The position numbers were made by a program, and so were the translations under genes. A stretch of 6,813 nucleotides of DNA, from positions 1 through 6,813 of the forward strand of contig CANHBU010000099.1 of assembly GCA_947458345.1 (NCBI GenBank), written 5' to 3'. Source of the DNA: Comamonadaceae bacterium (GTDB lineage: Bacteria > Pseudomonadota > Gammaproteobacteria > Burkholderiales > Burkholderiaceae_C). This document shows positions 1 to 6,531 of this stretch, piece after piece. Position 1 is the stretch's first letter, and each line of letters begins with the position of its first letter. Below the pieces are notes generated by a model. It was not told the origin of the DNA and ran no database searches. It saw nothing but the letters and a program-made list of their open reading frames with translations.

Positions 1-148
1 CAGGCAAGGTCTCGTCGATCGCACGCTGGGCCGCAACAGAGTCCTCGGCCATCACCGGCACAAAGCCGGCATGACGCAAATTGACCGCAATCAGCTCGGC
101 AATCGCCGGCTCGTCCTCAACCACCAAAATACGGGCCAGATGTTTCAT
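1..148 (-). CDS. phoB: Phosphate regulon response regulator PhoB, N-terminal part (gene runs off the left edge)
   Basis: Only the first 49 codons are in the window, starting MKHLARILVVEDEPAIAELI. This is the first beta strand and acidic pocket (E11, D12, E13) of a CheY-like receiver domain, close to the start of PhoB-type OmpR-family regulators. The phosphoacceptor aspartate would be expected near residue 55, and the winged-helix DNA-binding domain after that; both are outside the window. PhoB is the cytoplasmic activator that binds Pho boxes when phosphorylated by PhoR. Its place directly after pstSCAB-phoU, 24 bp past the phoU stop, supports PhoB over other OmpR-family regulators and suggests cotranscription and positive feedback. 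There is no clear Shine-Dalgarno sequence before the ATG (only GAG touching it) and no in-frame alternative start in the gap, so translation may be weak or coupled to phoU. The family is secure; the exact name depends on sequence not seen. Confidence 0.88.
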   Translation of the reverse strand, partial: MKHLARILVVEDEPAIAELIAVNLRHAGFVPVMAEDSVAAQRAIDETLP

Positions 149-172
149 CTCGGTAGGAAGCTGGGTTCGGGC

Positions 173-871
173 TCACTCCACCGCAGCTTGCACCTGATCG
201 CGCGAGCTGTGGCGCACGTCGGCACCCTTGACGATGTAAATAATGAACTCGGCAATGTTCTTGGCATGGTCGCCCACCCGCTCGATGGCCTTGGCCACAA
301 ACAGCAGATCCAGACTCGGCGAGATCGTGCGCGGGTCTTCCATCATGTAGGTGATGAGCTTGCGCACAAAGCCGTTGAATTCGGCGTCGATCAGGTCGTC
401 TTCCTTCAAGATCACAAGAGCGGTGTTGACATCGAGTCGGGCAAAAGCGTCCAAGGCCTTGTGCATCAGAGCGCAGGCCAGATCGGCGGCCAGGCGCAAC
501 TCGGAGGCCGGCAAAGTGCGCGGCCCACCGTGCTCCAAGATGAGCTTGACCATGCGCGCAATGCGCTCGGCCTCGTCACCCGCGCGCTCGAGGTTGGTGG
601 TGATCTTGGAGATGGCCATCAAGAGCCGCAGATCGCGTGCAGTGGGCTGGCGGCGGGCAATGATCGAAGACAGCTCACGGTCAATCTCCACCTCAAGAGA
701 GTTGACCTGCTTTTCGGTGGCAATCACTTGGTCGGCCACATCGGAGCTGAACTTGGCCAGGGCGTAGACGGCGTGCCGGGTTTGCGACTCGACCAAGCCA
801 CCGAGCTCTAGCACCCGAGAGGAGACGCTGGTCAGCTCGGCATCGAACTGGCTGGAAATGTGCTTGTCCAT
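173..871 (-). CDS. phoU: Phosphate signalling protein PhoU
   Basis: A 232-residue all-helical cytoplasmic protein, close to the usual PhoU length of about 240. It links the Pst transporter to the PhoR histidine kinase and keeps the Pho regulon off when phosphate is plentiful. It opens MDKHISSQFDAELTSVSSRV, typical of the family. The two tandem PhoU repeats each carry the expected metal-binding helix motif: E95-R-A-G-D99 in the first repeat and E197-R-V-G-D201-H-A-K-N in the second. An AGGAG Shine-Dalgarno (plus-strand CTCCT at 878-882) lies 6 nt before the ATG and next to the pstB stop, so translation is probably coupled to pstB. The neighbours fit exactly: pstB is 13 bp upstream and phoB 24 bp downstream. 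No internal damage is visible. Confidence 0.97.
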   Translation of the reverse strand: MDKHISSQFDAELTSVSSRVLELGGLVESQTRHAVYALAKFSSDVADQVIATEKQVNSLEVEIDRELSSIIARRQPTARDLRLLMAISKITTNLERAGDEAERIARMVKLILEHGGPRTLPASELRLAADLACALMHKALDAFARLDVNTALVILKEDDLIDAEFNGFVRKLITYMMEDPRTISPSLDLLFVAKAIERVGDHAKNIAEFIIYIVKGADVRHSSRDQVQAAVE

Positions 872-884
872 CGTGGGCTCCTGA

Positions 885-1658
885 TCAGCCGAACCGGCCG
901 GTGATGTAGTCTTCGGTTTCCTGACGCGCAGGCTTCATGAATATCTGCTCGGTCTGACCAAATTCAATCAGCTCGCCCAGGTACATGTAAGCGGTGAAGT
1001 TTGACACACGCGCAGCCTGCTGCATGTTGTGCGTCACGATCGCCACCGTGTACTCTTTCTTGAGCTCGCTGACCAGCTCCTCCACCTTGGCCGTCGAAAT
1101 CGGATCGAGCGCCGACGTGGGTTCATCGAGCAAGATGACCTTGGGTTTGACCGCCACCGAGCGGGCGATGCACAGGCGCTGTTGCTGGCCGCCCGACAAG
1201 GACAGGCCGCTTTGGCCGAGCTTGTCCTTGACCTCATTCCAGATGGCAGCCTTGGTCAGGGCCCACTCGACCCGATCGTCCATGTCGGAGCGACTGAGTT
1301 TTTCGTACAGACGCACGCCGAAGGCGATGTTTTCATAAATCGACATCGGAAAAGGCGTGGGCTTTTGGAACACCATGCCGATCTGCGCGCGCAGCAAATT
1401 CAAGTCCTGTCCCTTGTCCAAAATATTCTGGCCATACAGGTTGATCTGCCCCTCGGCCCTTTGCCCCGGATAGAGGCTGTACATGCGGTTGAGGGTTCGC
1501 AGCAAGGTCGACTTGCCGCATCCCGACGGACCGATGAAGGCCGTGACCCGGTGTTCGGCAATGTCTAGGTTGACATCCTTGAGGGCCTTGAACTTGCCAT
1601 AAAAGAAATCGAGCTTGCGCACCTCGATCGCATTGCGGGTCGGCTGGGTATCGGGCAT
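885..1658 (-). CDS. pstB: Phosphate ABC transporter ATP-binding protein PstB
   Basis: The ATPase subunit of the high-affinity PstSCAB phosphate importer, on the inner face of the cytoplasmic membrane. With the start at 1658 it has 257 residues, the same length as E. coli PstB. All ABC ATPase motifs are intact: Walker [10 protein letters not shown] from residue 43, Q-loop at Q98 in [10 protein letters not shown], signature LSGGQQQR from L154, Walker B VILLDEP with E179 as catalytic glutamate, D-loop SALD, and H-loop histidine H210 in VTHNMQQA. The [20 protein letters not shown] stretch is characteristic of PstB among ABC ATPases. The frame stays open up to 1742, but a start there would overlap the end of pstA and add a 28-residue extension unlike the family. 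An AGGA sits 9 nt before the 1658 ATG. The gene begins 46 bp after the pstA stop. Confidence 0.97.
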   Translation of the reverse strand: MPDTQPTRNAIEVRKLDFFYGKFKALKDVNLDIAEHRVTAFIGPSGCGKSTLLRTLNRMYSLYPGQRAEGQINLYGQNILDKGQDLNLLRAQIGMVFQKPTPFPMSIYENIAFGVRLYEKLSRSDMDDRVEWALTKAAIWNEVKDKLGQSGLSLSGGQQQRLCIARSVAVKPKVILLDEPTSALDPISTAKVEELVSELKKEYTVAIVTHNMQQAARVSNFTAYMYLGELIEFGQTEQIFMKPARQETEDYITGRFG

Positions 1659-1704
1659 GGCTGGCGGTCCTGTCTGGTGAGGTGGTTTTGTCTTCAGGGC
1701 GGGC

Positions 1705-2565
1705 TCAGCCCGACTGCCTCTCGCGGAAAAACACCCGCGCAATGATGTTGAGCAAGAGCACGGTCAGCGTAATGAGCAAGGCCCCCCCCCAAGCCAGGCG
1801 GATCCAGTTGTCATAGGGGCTCATGGCGAACTGGAAGATCACCACCGGCAAATTGGCCATCGGCTCGCTCATGTCGGCATTGAAGAACTGGTTGTTCAAG
1901 GCAGTAAAAAGCAAGGGCGCGGTTTCACCACTGATGCGCGCCACAGCCAGCAGCAAGCCGGTGATCACGCCGCTGCGCGCTGCGCGCAGCGTCACCGACA
2001 GCGAGACCTTCCAGCGCGGCGCGCCCAAAGCGAAGGCCGCCTCACGCAAGCTGCCCGGCACCAGCCTGAGCATGTTTTCGGTGGTCCGCATGACCACGGG
2101 TACTGCGATCAAGGTCAGCGCCAGGCTGCCCGCAAAACCCGAAAAGCCGCCCACAGTGGCCACCGCAATCGCGTAGACGAACAGACCGATCACGATGGAA
2201 GGGGCCGACAGCATGATGTCAGTGACAAAACGGGTGGCCTCGGCCGTCTTGCTTTGGTCGCCGAACTCGGTGAGGTAAATGCCCGCAAAAATCCCCACCG
2301 GCGTGGCCACCAGAACGGACAGGCCGACCATCAAGGCGCTACCGACAATCGCATTGCGCAGGCCGCCGCCTTCGGTGCCCGGGGCGGGCGTGTCGCGGGT
2401 CAGGATGTTCCAGTCCAGGGCCGCAAAACCGTTGGAAAAAAGGACCACCAAAATCCACAGCAACACCGCCAGGCCCAGGGCCATGGCCGCCATCGAGGTG
2501 GCCATGCCCCAGGCATTGACCAGGCGCCGGCGACGGTACAGATCCATATTCATATTGCTGGCCAT
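1705..2565 (-). CDS. pstA: Phosphate ABC transporter permease PstA
   Basis: One of the two integral membrane subunits forming the phosphate channel. At 286 residues it is near the family length (E. coli 296). A basic cytoplasmic start (residues 11-14, RRRR) is followed by about six hydrophobic segments, near 25-43, 69-99, 113-137, 142-158, 198-220 and 255-279. The MetI-type EAA loop that docks on PstB is seen as [13 protein letters not shown] from residue 173, with the later R-I-S-G-E-T-A-P stretch typical of PstA (PstC has R-A-L-G-E-T-M-A). The ATG at 2565 lies 1 bp after the pstC stop, with AAGGGG (2573-2578 on the plus strand) 7 nt before it, so translation is coupled to pstC. Methionines at residues 5 and 7 are possible later starts. 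Oddity: codons for W259-G260-G261-A262 contain a run of nine G. Confidence 0.96.
   Translation of the reverse strand: MASNMNMDLYRRRRLVNAWGMATSMAAMALGLAVLLWILVVLFSNGFAALDWNILTRDTPAPGTEGGGLRNAIVGSALMVGLSVLVATPVGIFAGIYLTEFGDQSKTAEATRFVTDIMLSAPSIVIGLFVYAIAVATVGGFSGFAGSLALTLIAVPVVMRTTENMLRLVPGSLREAAFALGAPRWKVSLSVTLRAARSGVITGLLLAVARISGETAPLLFTALNNQFFNADMSEPMANLPVVIFQFAMSPYDNWIRLAWGGALLITLTVLLLNIIARVFFRERQSG
1782..1790 (-). repeat. Nine-base G homopolymer inside pstA (C9 on the plus strand)
   Basis: The plus strand has nine consecutive C. On the coding strand this is TGG GGG GGG GCC, encoding Trp-Gly-Gly-Ala (residues 259-262) at the start of the last membrane segment of PstA. The reading frame is intact at this length. 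A tract this long is a slippage-prone site, and a gain or loss of one G would remove the final transmembrane segment. It may be only a chance use of Gly GGG codons, or a place where sequencing error could hide. Confidence 0.9.
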
Positions 2566-2566
2566 C

Positions 2567-3547
2567 TCAAAACCCCTTGGCCTTTTCGGCGCGATTGATC
2601 ATGATCTTGGCCAGGGCCAGCACCACGAAGGTGATGACGAACAGCAAAAAGCCCAGCGCGAACAGGGACGACATGTGAAAGTCCGTGGCTTCGCCGAACT
2701 CATTGGCCAGGGTCGAGGCAATCGAGGTGCCCGGCGAAAAAAGCGAGGTCGGCAGACGGTTGGCATTGCCAATCACAAAGGTCACGGCCATGGTCTCGCC
2801 CAGGGCGCGGCCCAGGCCGAGCATGATGCCGCCGATCACCCCTTTTTGGGTGTAAGGCAGCACCACCTTGCGCACCACCTCCCAGGTGGTGCAGCCCAGG
2901 CCGTAAGCCGACTCGCGCAAGATGGGCGGCGTGATCTCAAACACATCGCGCATCACCGCCGCCACAAAGGGCAGCACCATAAAAGCCAGCACGATGCCTG
3001 CTGCCAAGATGCCCATGCCGTTGGGCGCGCCGCTGAACAACACGCCAATCAGGGGCATGCCCCCGAGCAGTTCGCGCAGGGGCACCTGCACGAAATCGGC
3101 AAACAGCGGCGCGAACACGAAGAGTCCGAACATGCCGTAAATGATGGACGGCACGGCGGCCAGCAATTCGATCGCCGTGCCCAGGGGCCGGCGCAGCCAA
3201 ACCGGACACGTTTCAGTCAGAAAAACCGCGATGCCAAAGGCCAGTGGCACGGCGATCAGCATGGCCAGACCGGCACTGGCCAGCGTGCCCACAATCGCGA
3301 TGGCCGCGCCAAACTCCCCGTTGATGATGTCCCACTCGACGTACCAGAGAAAAGGCAGACCGAACTTCTGGAAGGTCGGCCAAGCGTTGATGAAGAGCGA
3401 AACGATGATGCCGGCCAGGGCCAGCAGCACCAGCAGAGAAAACAGCTGTGTTAGGCGGTGAAAGAGCCCATCTTGCAGCCGCTGCCGCTTGACCAAGGCC
3501 AGCATGTGCTCGCCCGATCGCTCCAATTGCTCATGGCTGGTTTGCAT
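2567..3547 (-). CDS. pstC: Phosphate ABC transporter permease PstC
   Basis: The second membrane subunit of the PstSCAB importer. With the start at 3547 it has 326 residues (E. coli 319). After a charged cytoplasmic N-terminus, about six hydrophobic segments follow, near 33-54, 79-110, 124-150, 179-199, 238-262 and 293-314. The EAA loop for contact with PstB is [19 protein letters not shown] from residue 210, followed by the R-A-L-G-E-T-M-A-V signature of PstC. The frame is open to an ATG at 3601, but those 18 extra codons would be encoded by the upstream terminator stem and its T-tract and look nothing like a PstC start, so I prefer 3547. An AGGT lies 6 nt before that ATG; the methionine at residue 15 is a less likely choice. 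It is separated from pstS by 88 bp holding a terminator, and from pstA by 1 bp. Confidence 0.95.
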   Translation of the reverse strand: MQTSHEQLERSGEHMLALVKRQRLQDGLFHRLTQLFSLLVLLALAGIIVSLFINAWPTFQKFGLPFLWYVEWDIINGEFGAAIAIVGTLASAGLAMLIAVPLAFGIAVFLTETCPVWLRRPLGTAIELLAAVPSIIYGMFGLFVFAPLFADFVQVPLRELLGGMPLIGVLFSGAPNGMGILAAGIVLAFMVLPFVAAVMRDVFEITPPILRESAYGLGCTTWEVVRKVVLPYTQKGVIGGIMLGLGRALGETMAVTFVIGNANRLPTSLFSPGTSIASTLANEFGEATDFHMSSLFALGFLLFVITFVVLALAKIMINRAEKAKGF

Positions 3548-3583
3548 CGATGAACCTATCAACCCAAAACAATCAATCTCAAC

Positions 3584-3619
3584 AAAAAACCGCCGACTCA
3601 AGCGCTGGGTCGGCGGTTT
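3584..3619 (-). terminator. Intrinsic terminator between pstS and pstC (probable attenuator)
   Basis: A perfect 11-bp inverted repeat, AAACCGCCGAC at 3587-3597 and GTCGGCGGTTT at 3609-3619, with an 11-nt loop. Read on the minus strand, the stem is followed by a run of six T (A6 at 3584-3589 on the plus strand). On the plus strand only three T follow, so it works in the pstS direction. It starts 16 nt after the pstS stop codon. Since pstC, pstA, pstB and phoU have no obvious promoter of their own here, partial readthrough is the likely role. Confidence 0.88.
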
Positions 3620-3635
3620 CCTGCACCCACAGCGC

Positions 3636-4655
3636 TCAGCGCTGAATCTGGCTCCACACCCGGGTGCGGATCTGCTCGGTCAAGCTGTCGGGCAGCGAAA
3701 CATAGTCGAGATCTGCAGCCATCTTCTTGCCATTCTTGAACGCCCAGTCAAAGAATTTGAGCGCCTCGCTCGATGCCGCCTTGTCGGCCGGGGCCTTGTA
3801 CATCAGGATAAAGGAGGCGGTGCTGATGGGCCAGCTGTTCGGGCCCTTGGCGTTGACCATGGACACACCCATGCCCGGCACACTGAACCAGTCGGCACCG
3901 GCCGCGGCCGCCGCAAACGTCAGGTCGTCAGGACTGACCCAACGACCGTCGGCGTTTTGGACCTGCATGAAGTTCATGTTGTTCTTTTTGACATAAGCAT
4001 ACTCAACGTAACCGAGCGAGCCCTTGATGCGGTTGACGTTGGCGGCCACGCCCTCGTTGCCCTTGCCGCCGACCGAGGTCGGGGCGGGCCACTTGACCGC
4101 AGCACCTTTGCCCACGCTGCTGGCCCAGTCTTTGCTGACCACGCTCAGGTAGTCGGTCCAGTTGAAGGTCGTGCCCGAGCCATCGGCGCGGTGCACGATG
4201 GTGATGGTCTCATTGGGCAGGTTCTTGCCGGGGTTCAGGGCAGCAAACTTCGGGTCGTTCCACTTGCTGATCTTGCCCATGAACATCTCAGCCAAAACCG
4301 GGCCGGTCACGCGCAGCTCGCCGGGCTTGAAGCCGTCAAGGTTGATCACGGGCACCGTGCCACCGATGATGGCGGGAAACTGGACCATGGCATCGCGGTC
4401 AAGCTCGGCTCCGGGCACCGGCGCGTCGGTCGCGCCAAAGGTCACCGTCTTGGCCCGGATCTGGCGGATGCCGCCCGAAGAGCCGATCGACTGGTAGTTC
4501 AGGCCGACCCCTGTGGCGGCTTTGTAGGCTTCGGCCCACTTGGCGTAGACCGGGAAGGGGAAGGTGGCACCGGCACCGGTGATGTCGGCCGCCCAGCTGG
4601 TGGCGGCCACGACGCTCAGGCCAATACCGGCGATGAGGGACTTCAATTTGCGCAT
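3636..4655 (-). CDS. pstS: Periplasmic phosphate-binding protein PstS
   Basis: The high-affinity phosphate receptor that delivers phosphate to PstCA. It has 339 residues with a classic Sec signal peptide: a basic start (MRKLK), a hydrophobic core to about residue 19, and a likely cut after S-W-A22. The mature part begins [11 protein letters not shown]. All phosphate-binding residues known from E. coli PstS are present at a constant offset of 21: T31, F32, S59 (in IGSSGG), D77 (in TDAP), and R156, S160, G161, T162 (in HRADGSGTT). The end, F-D-W-A-F-K-N-G-K and [10 protein letters not shown], is also canonical. The frame is open back to 4808, but that would add 51 residues ahead of a perfect signal peptide. 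An AGGAG (CTCCT at 4661-4665) lies 5 nt before the chosen ATG. A Pho-box promoter lies upstream and a terminator follows the stop. Confidence 0.98.
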   Translation of the reverse strand: MRKLKSLIAGIGLSVVAATSWAADITGAGATFPFPVYAKWAEAYKAATGVGLNYQSIGSSGGIRQIRAKTVTFGATDAPVPGAELDRDAMVQFPAIIGGTVPVINLDGFKPGELRVTGPVLAEMFMGKISKWNDPKFAALNPGKNLPNETITIVHRADGSGTTFNWTDYLSVVSKDWASSVGKGAAVKWPAPTSVGGKGNEGVAANVNRIKGSLGYVEYAYVKKNNMNFMQVQNADGRWVSPDDLTFAAAAAGADWFSVPGMGVSMVNAKGPNSWPISTASFILMYKAPADKAASSEALKFFDWAFKNGKKMAADLDYVSLPDSLTEQIRTRVWSQIQR

Positions 4656-4716
4656 GTGAGCTCCTGGGTGAGTCAAGAAATAAACAACAAACGGCGTTAG
4701 AGGTGTTCTGTCCAGG

Positions 4717-4750
4717 ACTCTATCTTTCAATTGTGACATTTTCGTGTCAC
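4717..4750 (-). promoter_or_regulatory. PhoB-dependent promoter of pstS (Pho box plus -10)
   Basis: On the minus strand two heptamers in direct orientation, GTGACAC (4744-4750) and ATGTCAC (4733-4739), are 11 bp apart start to start with the 4-bp spacer GAAA. They match the CTGTCAY half-site at 5/7 and 6/7. Exactly 10 bp further lies TAGAGT (4717-4722), a 4/6 match to the sigma-70 -10. This box-to--10 spacing is the one known at E. coli phoA, where PhoB replaces -35 recognition, and there is no good -35 here. Transcription would start near 4710, giving a leader of about 55 nt before pstS. Binding is inferred from the motif. Confidence 0.8.
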
Positions 4751-4797
4751 AAGCCCTCCCGCGTGGATGGTCTGGCTGCGCTGGCAGAGGACCCGCC

Positions 4798-4842
4798 CTG
4801 TCATACAAGGTTCATATTTATGTCACACTGATGCCATAACAT
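4798..4842 (+). promoter_or_regulatory. PhoB-dependent promoter of ppx: four-heptamer Pho-box array plus -10
   Basis: Four direct heptamers in the ppx direction recur every 11 bp: CTGTCAT (4798-4804, perfect), GGTTCAT (4809-4815, 4/7), ATGTCAC (4820-4826, 6/7) and ATGCCAT (4831-4837, 5/7), with 4-bp spacers ACAA, ATTT and ACTG. The hexamer TAACAT (4837-4842) lies exactly 10 bp after the second-third heptamer pair, the spacing expected of a PhoB-activated promoter, and overlaps the fourth heptamer by one base. Transcription would begin near 4849, about 45 nt before the ppx ATG. The first two heptamers would form an upstream box. Confidence 0.78.
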
Positions 4843-4893
4843 CGCGCCTTCCCACCTGCGGTATCCGGCGCAAATCGGATCCAGATTCACCCC

Positions 4894-6375
4894 ATGCAAG
4901 ACGGAACCCGACTGGCCGCCGTAGACCTCGGCTCCAACAGTTTCAGGCTGGAAATCGGCCTGCTCGACCACGGACTGGTGCGGCGCACCGACTATCTCAA
5001 AGAGACGGTGCGCCAAGGCGGCGGCCTCGACAGCCAGCGCAACTTGTCGCAAGACGCGATGCAGCGCGGCTGGGACTGCCTGGCCCGCTTCGCCGAGCGA
5101 CTGGCTGGCTTCAAGAAGCCGCAGGTGCGCGTGGTCGCCACGCAGACCCTGCGCGAGGCGCGCAACCGCGATGAATTTCTCGTCAAGGCGCGGCAGATTC
5201 TGGGCTTTCCGATCGACGTCATCCCGGGGCGCGAGGAGGCCCGGCTGATTTACCTGGGTGTGGCCCATTTGCTGCCGCACAGCCAGGAGCGGCGTCTGGT
5301 GATCGACATCGGTGGCCGCTCGACCGAGATGATCCTGGGTCAGCATCTACAGGCGCAGACCCTGGAATCGTGGCGCGTGGGCAGCGTCACCTGGTCGATG
5401 AAGTACTTCCCCGATGGCCACCTGACGGCCCAAGCCTTCGAGATGGCCGAGGTCGCGGCCAAGGCGGTGTTGGAAGAGGCCCTGCCCGCTTTTGCCAGCG
5501 ATCAATGGGACACCGCCTACGGATCCTCAGGCACCGTCAATGCGGTTGCCGATGCCCTGCAAGCTGCCGGCTGGCCCGGCGGCGTCATCAGCCAGGAGTC
5601 CCTCGATTGGCTTCTCGAGATGCTGCTGCAAGCGCAGCACATCGACCGCATCCGCATCGATGGCCTGAAAGAGGACCGCCGGGCGGTCATTGGCGGCGGC
5701 GTCAGTGTGCTGCGGGCAATTTTCAGCCTGCTTGACATCAAGGAGCTCAAGCCCGCCGAAGGGGCGCTGCGACACGGGGTGCTCTATGACCTGCTTGACA
5801 GGCAGGATGAAAACACCGATCTGCGCACTCGCACGGTTGAGCGCCTGATGAGCAAGTTCAATGTTGATGTCGCCCAGGCCCGGCGCGTCAGCCGGGCCGC
5901 GCAGTTCCTGCTGCGTCAGGCGCCACCCGATTCGGATCTGCCGCGGCTGACGCGCAAGCTCGAGTGGGCCGCGCAGCTCCACGAGATCGGCAGCCATATC
6001 TCGCACCAGGAGTACCACAAGCACGGCGCCTACATCCTCGACCATGCCGATGCGCCCGGCTTCTCATTAGAAGAATTGCATCGCCTGAGCCAGTTGGTGC
6101 TGGGCCACCGCGGCAAACTGCGCAAGATGGAAGCCTGGTTCAGCGACGCGACCTTCATGCGCCAGCTGCTGGCCCTGAGGCTGGCAGTCATTTTGGCGCA
6201 CGCGCATCGCGACCCCAAGCTCGAAGGCCTGCGCTTGCAAGAAGCGCCGTCGGGCCTGCAGTTGGTGCTGCCGCCGGGCTGGGCCCGCGCCTTCCCACAG
6301 TCGATGCACCTGCTGAGCGAAGAGGCTCTGGCCTGGCAAAAAACGCCCTGGCCGCTGCAGATGATCGAGGCCTGA
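4894..6375 (+). CDS. ppx: Exopolyphosphatase (Ppx/GppA family)
   Basis: Removes terminal phosphate from inorganic polyphosphate, releasing phosphate in the cytoplasm; some family members also hydrolyse pppGpp. It has 493 residues (E. coli PPX 513). The ASKHA-type N-terminal half carries the phosphate-binding motif A-V-D-L-G-S-N-S-F (residues 9-17), G-R-E-E-A-R-L (112-118) holding the expected catalytic glutamate, the second phosphate loop D-I-G-G-R-S-T-E (138-145, Arg where E. coli has a third Gly), and Y-G-S-S-G-T. The C-terminal half has the HD-like region with H363, H368, H371, H375 and H377 in HEIGSHISHQEYHKHGAYIL. The ATG at 4894 gives the conserved MQDGTRLAAVDLGSNSF start, but no good Shine-Dalgarno precedes it. 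It is divergent from pstS under its own Pho-box array. I prefer ppx to gppA because of the length, the HD-like domain and the phosphate context. Confidence 0.93.
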   Translation: MQDGTRLAAVDLGSNSFRLEIGLLDHGLVRRTDYLKETVRQGGGLDSQRNLSQDAMQRGWDCLARFAERLAGFKKPQVRVVATQTLREARNRDEFLVKARQILGFPIDVIPGREEARLIYLGVAHLLPHSQERRLVIDIGGRSTEMILGQHLQAQTLESWRVGSVTWSMKYFPDGHLTAQAFEMAEVAAKAVLEEALPAFASDQWDTAYGSSGTVNAVADALQAAGWPGGVISQESLDWLLEMLLQAQHIDRIRIDGLKEDRRAVIGGGVSVLRAIFSLLDIKELKPAEGALRHGVLYDLLDRQDENTDLRTRTVERLMSKFNVDVAQARRVSRAAQFLLRQAPPDSDLPRLTRKLEWAAQLHEIGSHISHQEYHKHGAYILDHADAPGFSLEELHRLSQLVLGHRGKLRKMEAWFSDATFMRQLLALRLAVILAHAHRDPKLEGLRLQEAPSGLQLVLPPGWARAFPQSMHLLSEEALAWQKTPWPLQMIEA

Positions 6376-6463
6376 CACCCCTGACACCTCGGAGGCCCTT
6401 TGCAGCGCTGCCGGCGGCACGCGCCCAGCGGCAGGGTCCACCAGGACACACGAAAGACTCCAG

Positions 6464-6491
6464 TTGCCACCGGGGTCATAAACGGTATAAA
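6464..6491 (+). promoter_or_regulatory. Candidate sigma-70 promoter for the gene at 6532
   Basis: TTGCCA (6464-6469, 4/6 to the -35 consensus) and TATAAA (6486-6491, 5/6 to the -10 consensus) are separated by 16 bp. The -10 lies inside the 31-bp palindrome, so a protein bound there would block it. Transcription would start near 6498, about 34 nt before the ATG. Assigned by consensus only. Confidence 0.5.
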
Positions 6492-6508
6492 CTGTTTATA
6501 CCGTTTAT
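6478..6508. promoter_or_regulatory. 31-bp perfect palindrome, probable operator
   Basis: The left arm ATAAACGGTATAAAC (6478-6492) and right arm GTTTATACCGTTTAT (6494-6508) are exact reverse complements around a single T at 6493. Each arm contains the hexamer ATAAAC (or its complement GTTTAT) twice at 9-bp spacing, so the site is four copies of one hexamer arranged two by two. It is AT-rich in a GC-rich setting and has no T-tract, so it is not a terminator. Its overlap with the candidate -10 and its place 23 bp before the ATG fit a repressor operator, as in many autoregulated TetR- or GntR-type genes. The binding protein is unknown. Confidence 0.82.
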
Positions 6509-6531
6509 TGAAACCCGTCACAGGAGTTCAT

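Larger units (their letters stand above)
6376..6531. other. Intergenic region after ppx
   Basis: This 156-bp stretch has no convincing gene. Just after the ppx stop, two copies of TGACACC lie 9 bp apart (6373 and 6382), which looks incidental. A weak 6-bp stem (CTGCCG at 6408 with CGGCAG at 6429) has a 15-nt loop and no T-tract, so I do not call it a terminator. The right part holds the promoter, palindrome and ribosome binding site described separately. Confidence 0.7.

Noticed and set aside
1659..1742. Upstream start for pstB that overlaps pstA
   Set aside because: The start at 1658 gives exactly the E. coli PstB length; the extra residues are unlike the family.
1971..1991. 21-bp GC-rich palindrome with 10-bp arms around one T, inside pstA
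   Set aside because: It encodes the conserved T-L-R-A-A-R-S stretch through GCGC-type codons; in GC-rich coding DNA such symmetry arises easily, and there is no promoter nearby.
2279..3454. Long plus-strand open frame (391 codons) antisense to pstC and pstA
   Set aside because: It mirrors two unmistakable membrane proteins, and its translation is a low-complexity His/Gln/Arg-rich string with no domain. It is an antisense shadow caused by GC-rich codons.
3548..3601. Upstream start for pstC
   Set aside because: Those codons fall in the terminator stem and A/T tract between pstS and pstC, so they are unlikely to be translated as protein.
3489..4700. Long plus-strand open frame (403 codons) antisense to pstS
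   Set aside because: It runs through the terminator and opposite a complete, canonical PstS; no recognisable motif and no supported ribosome binding site. A shadow frame.
4656..4808. N-terminal extension of pstS by 51 residues
   Set aside because: The start at 4655 has an AGGAG site and gives a textbook signal peptide. The extension would place that signal peptide internally and would cover the Pho box.
4801..5346. Minus-strand open frame of 181 codons overlapping the start of ppx and the Pho-box array
   Set aside because: It lies opposite well conserved Ppx motifs and would be encoded in part by the promoter region; no family resemblance.
6408..6434. Possible ppx terminator (CTGCCG / CGGCAG stem)
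   Set aside because: Only 6 bp of stem, a 15-nt loop and no T-tract.
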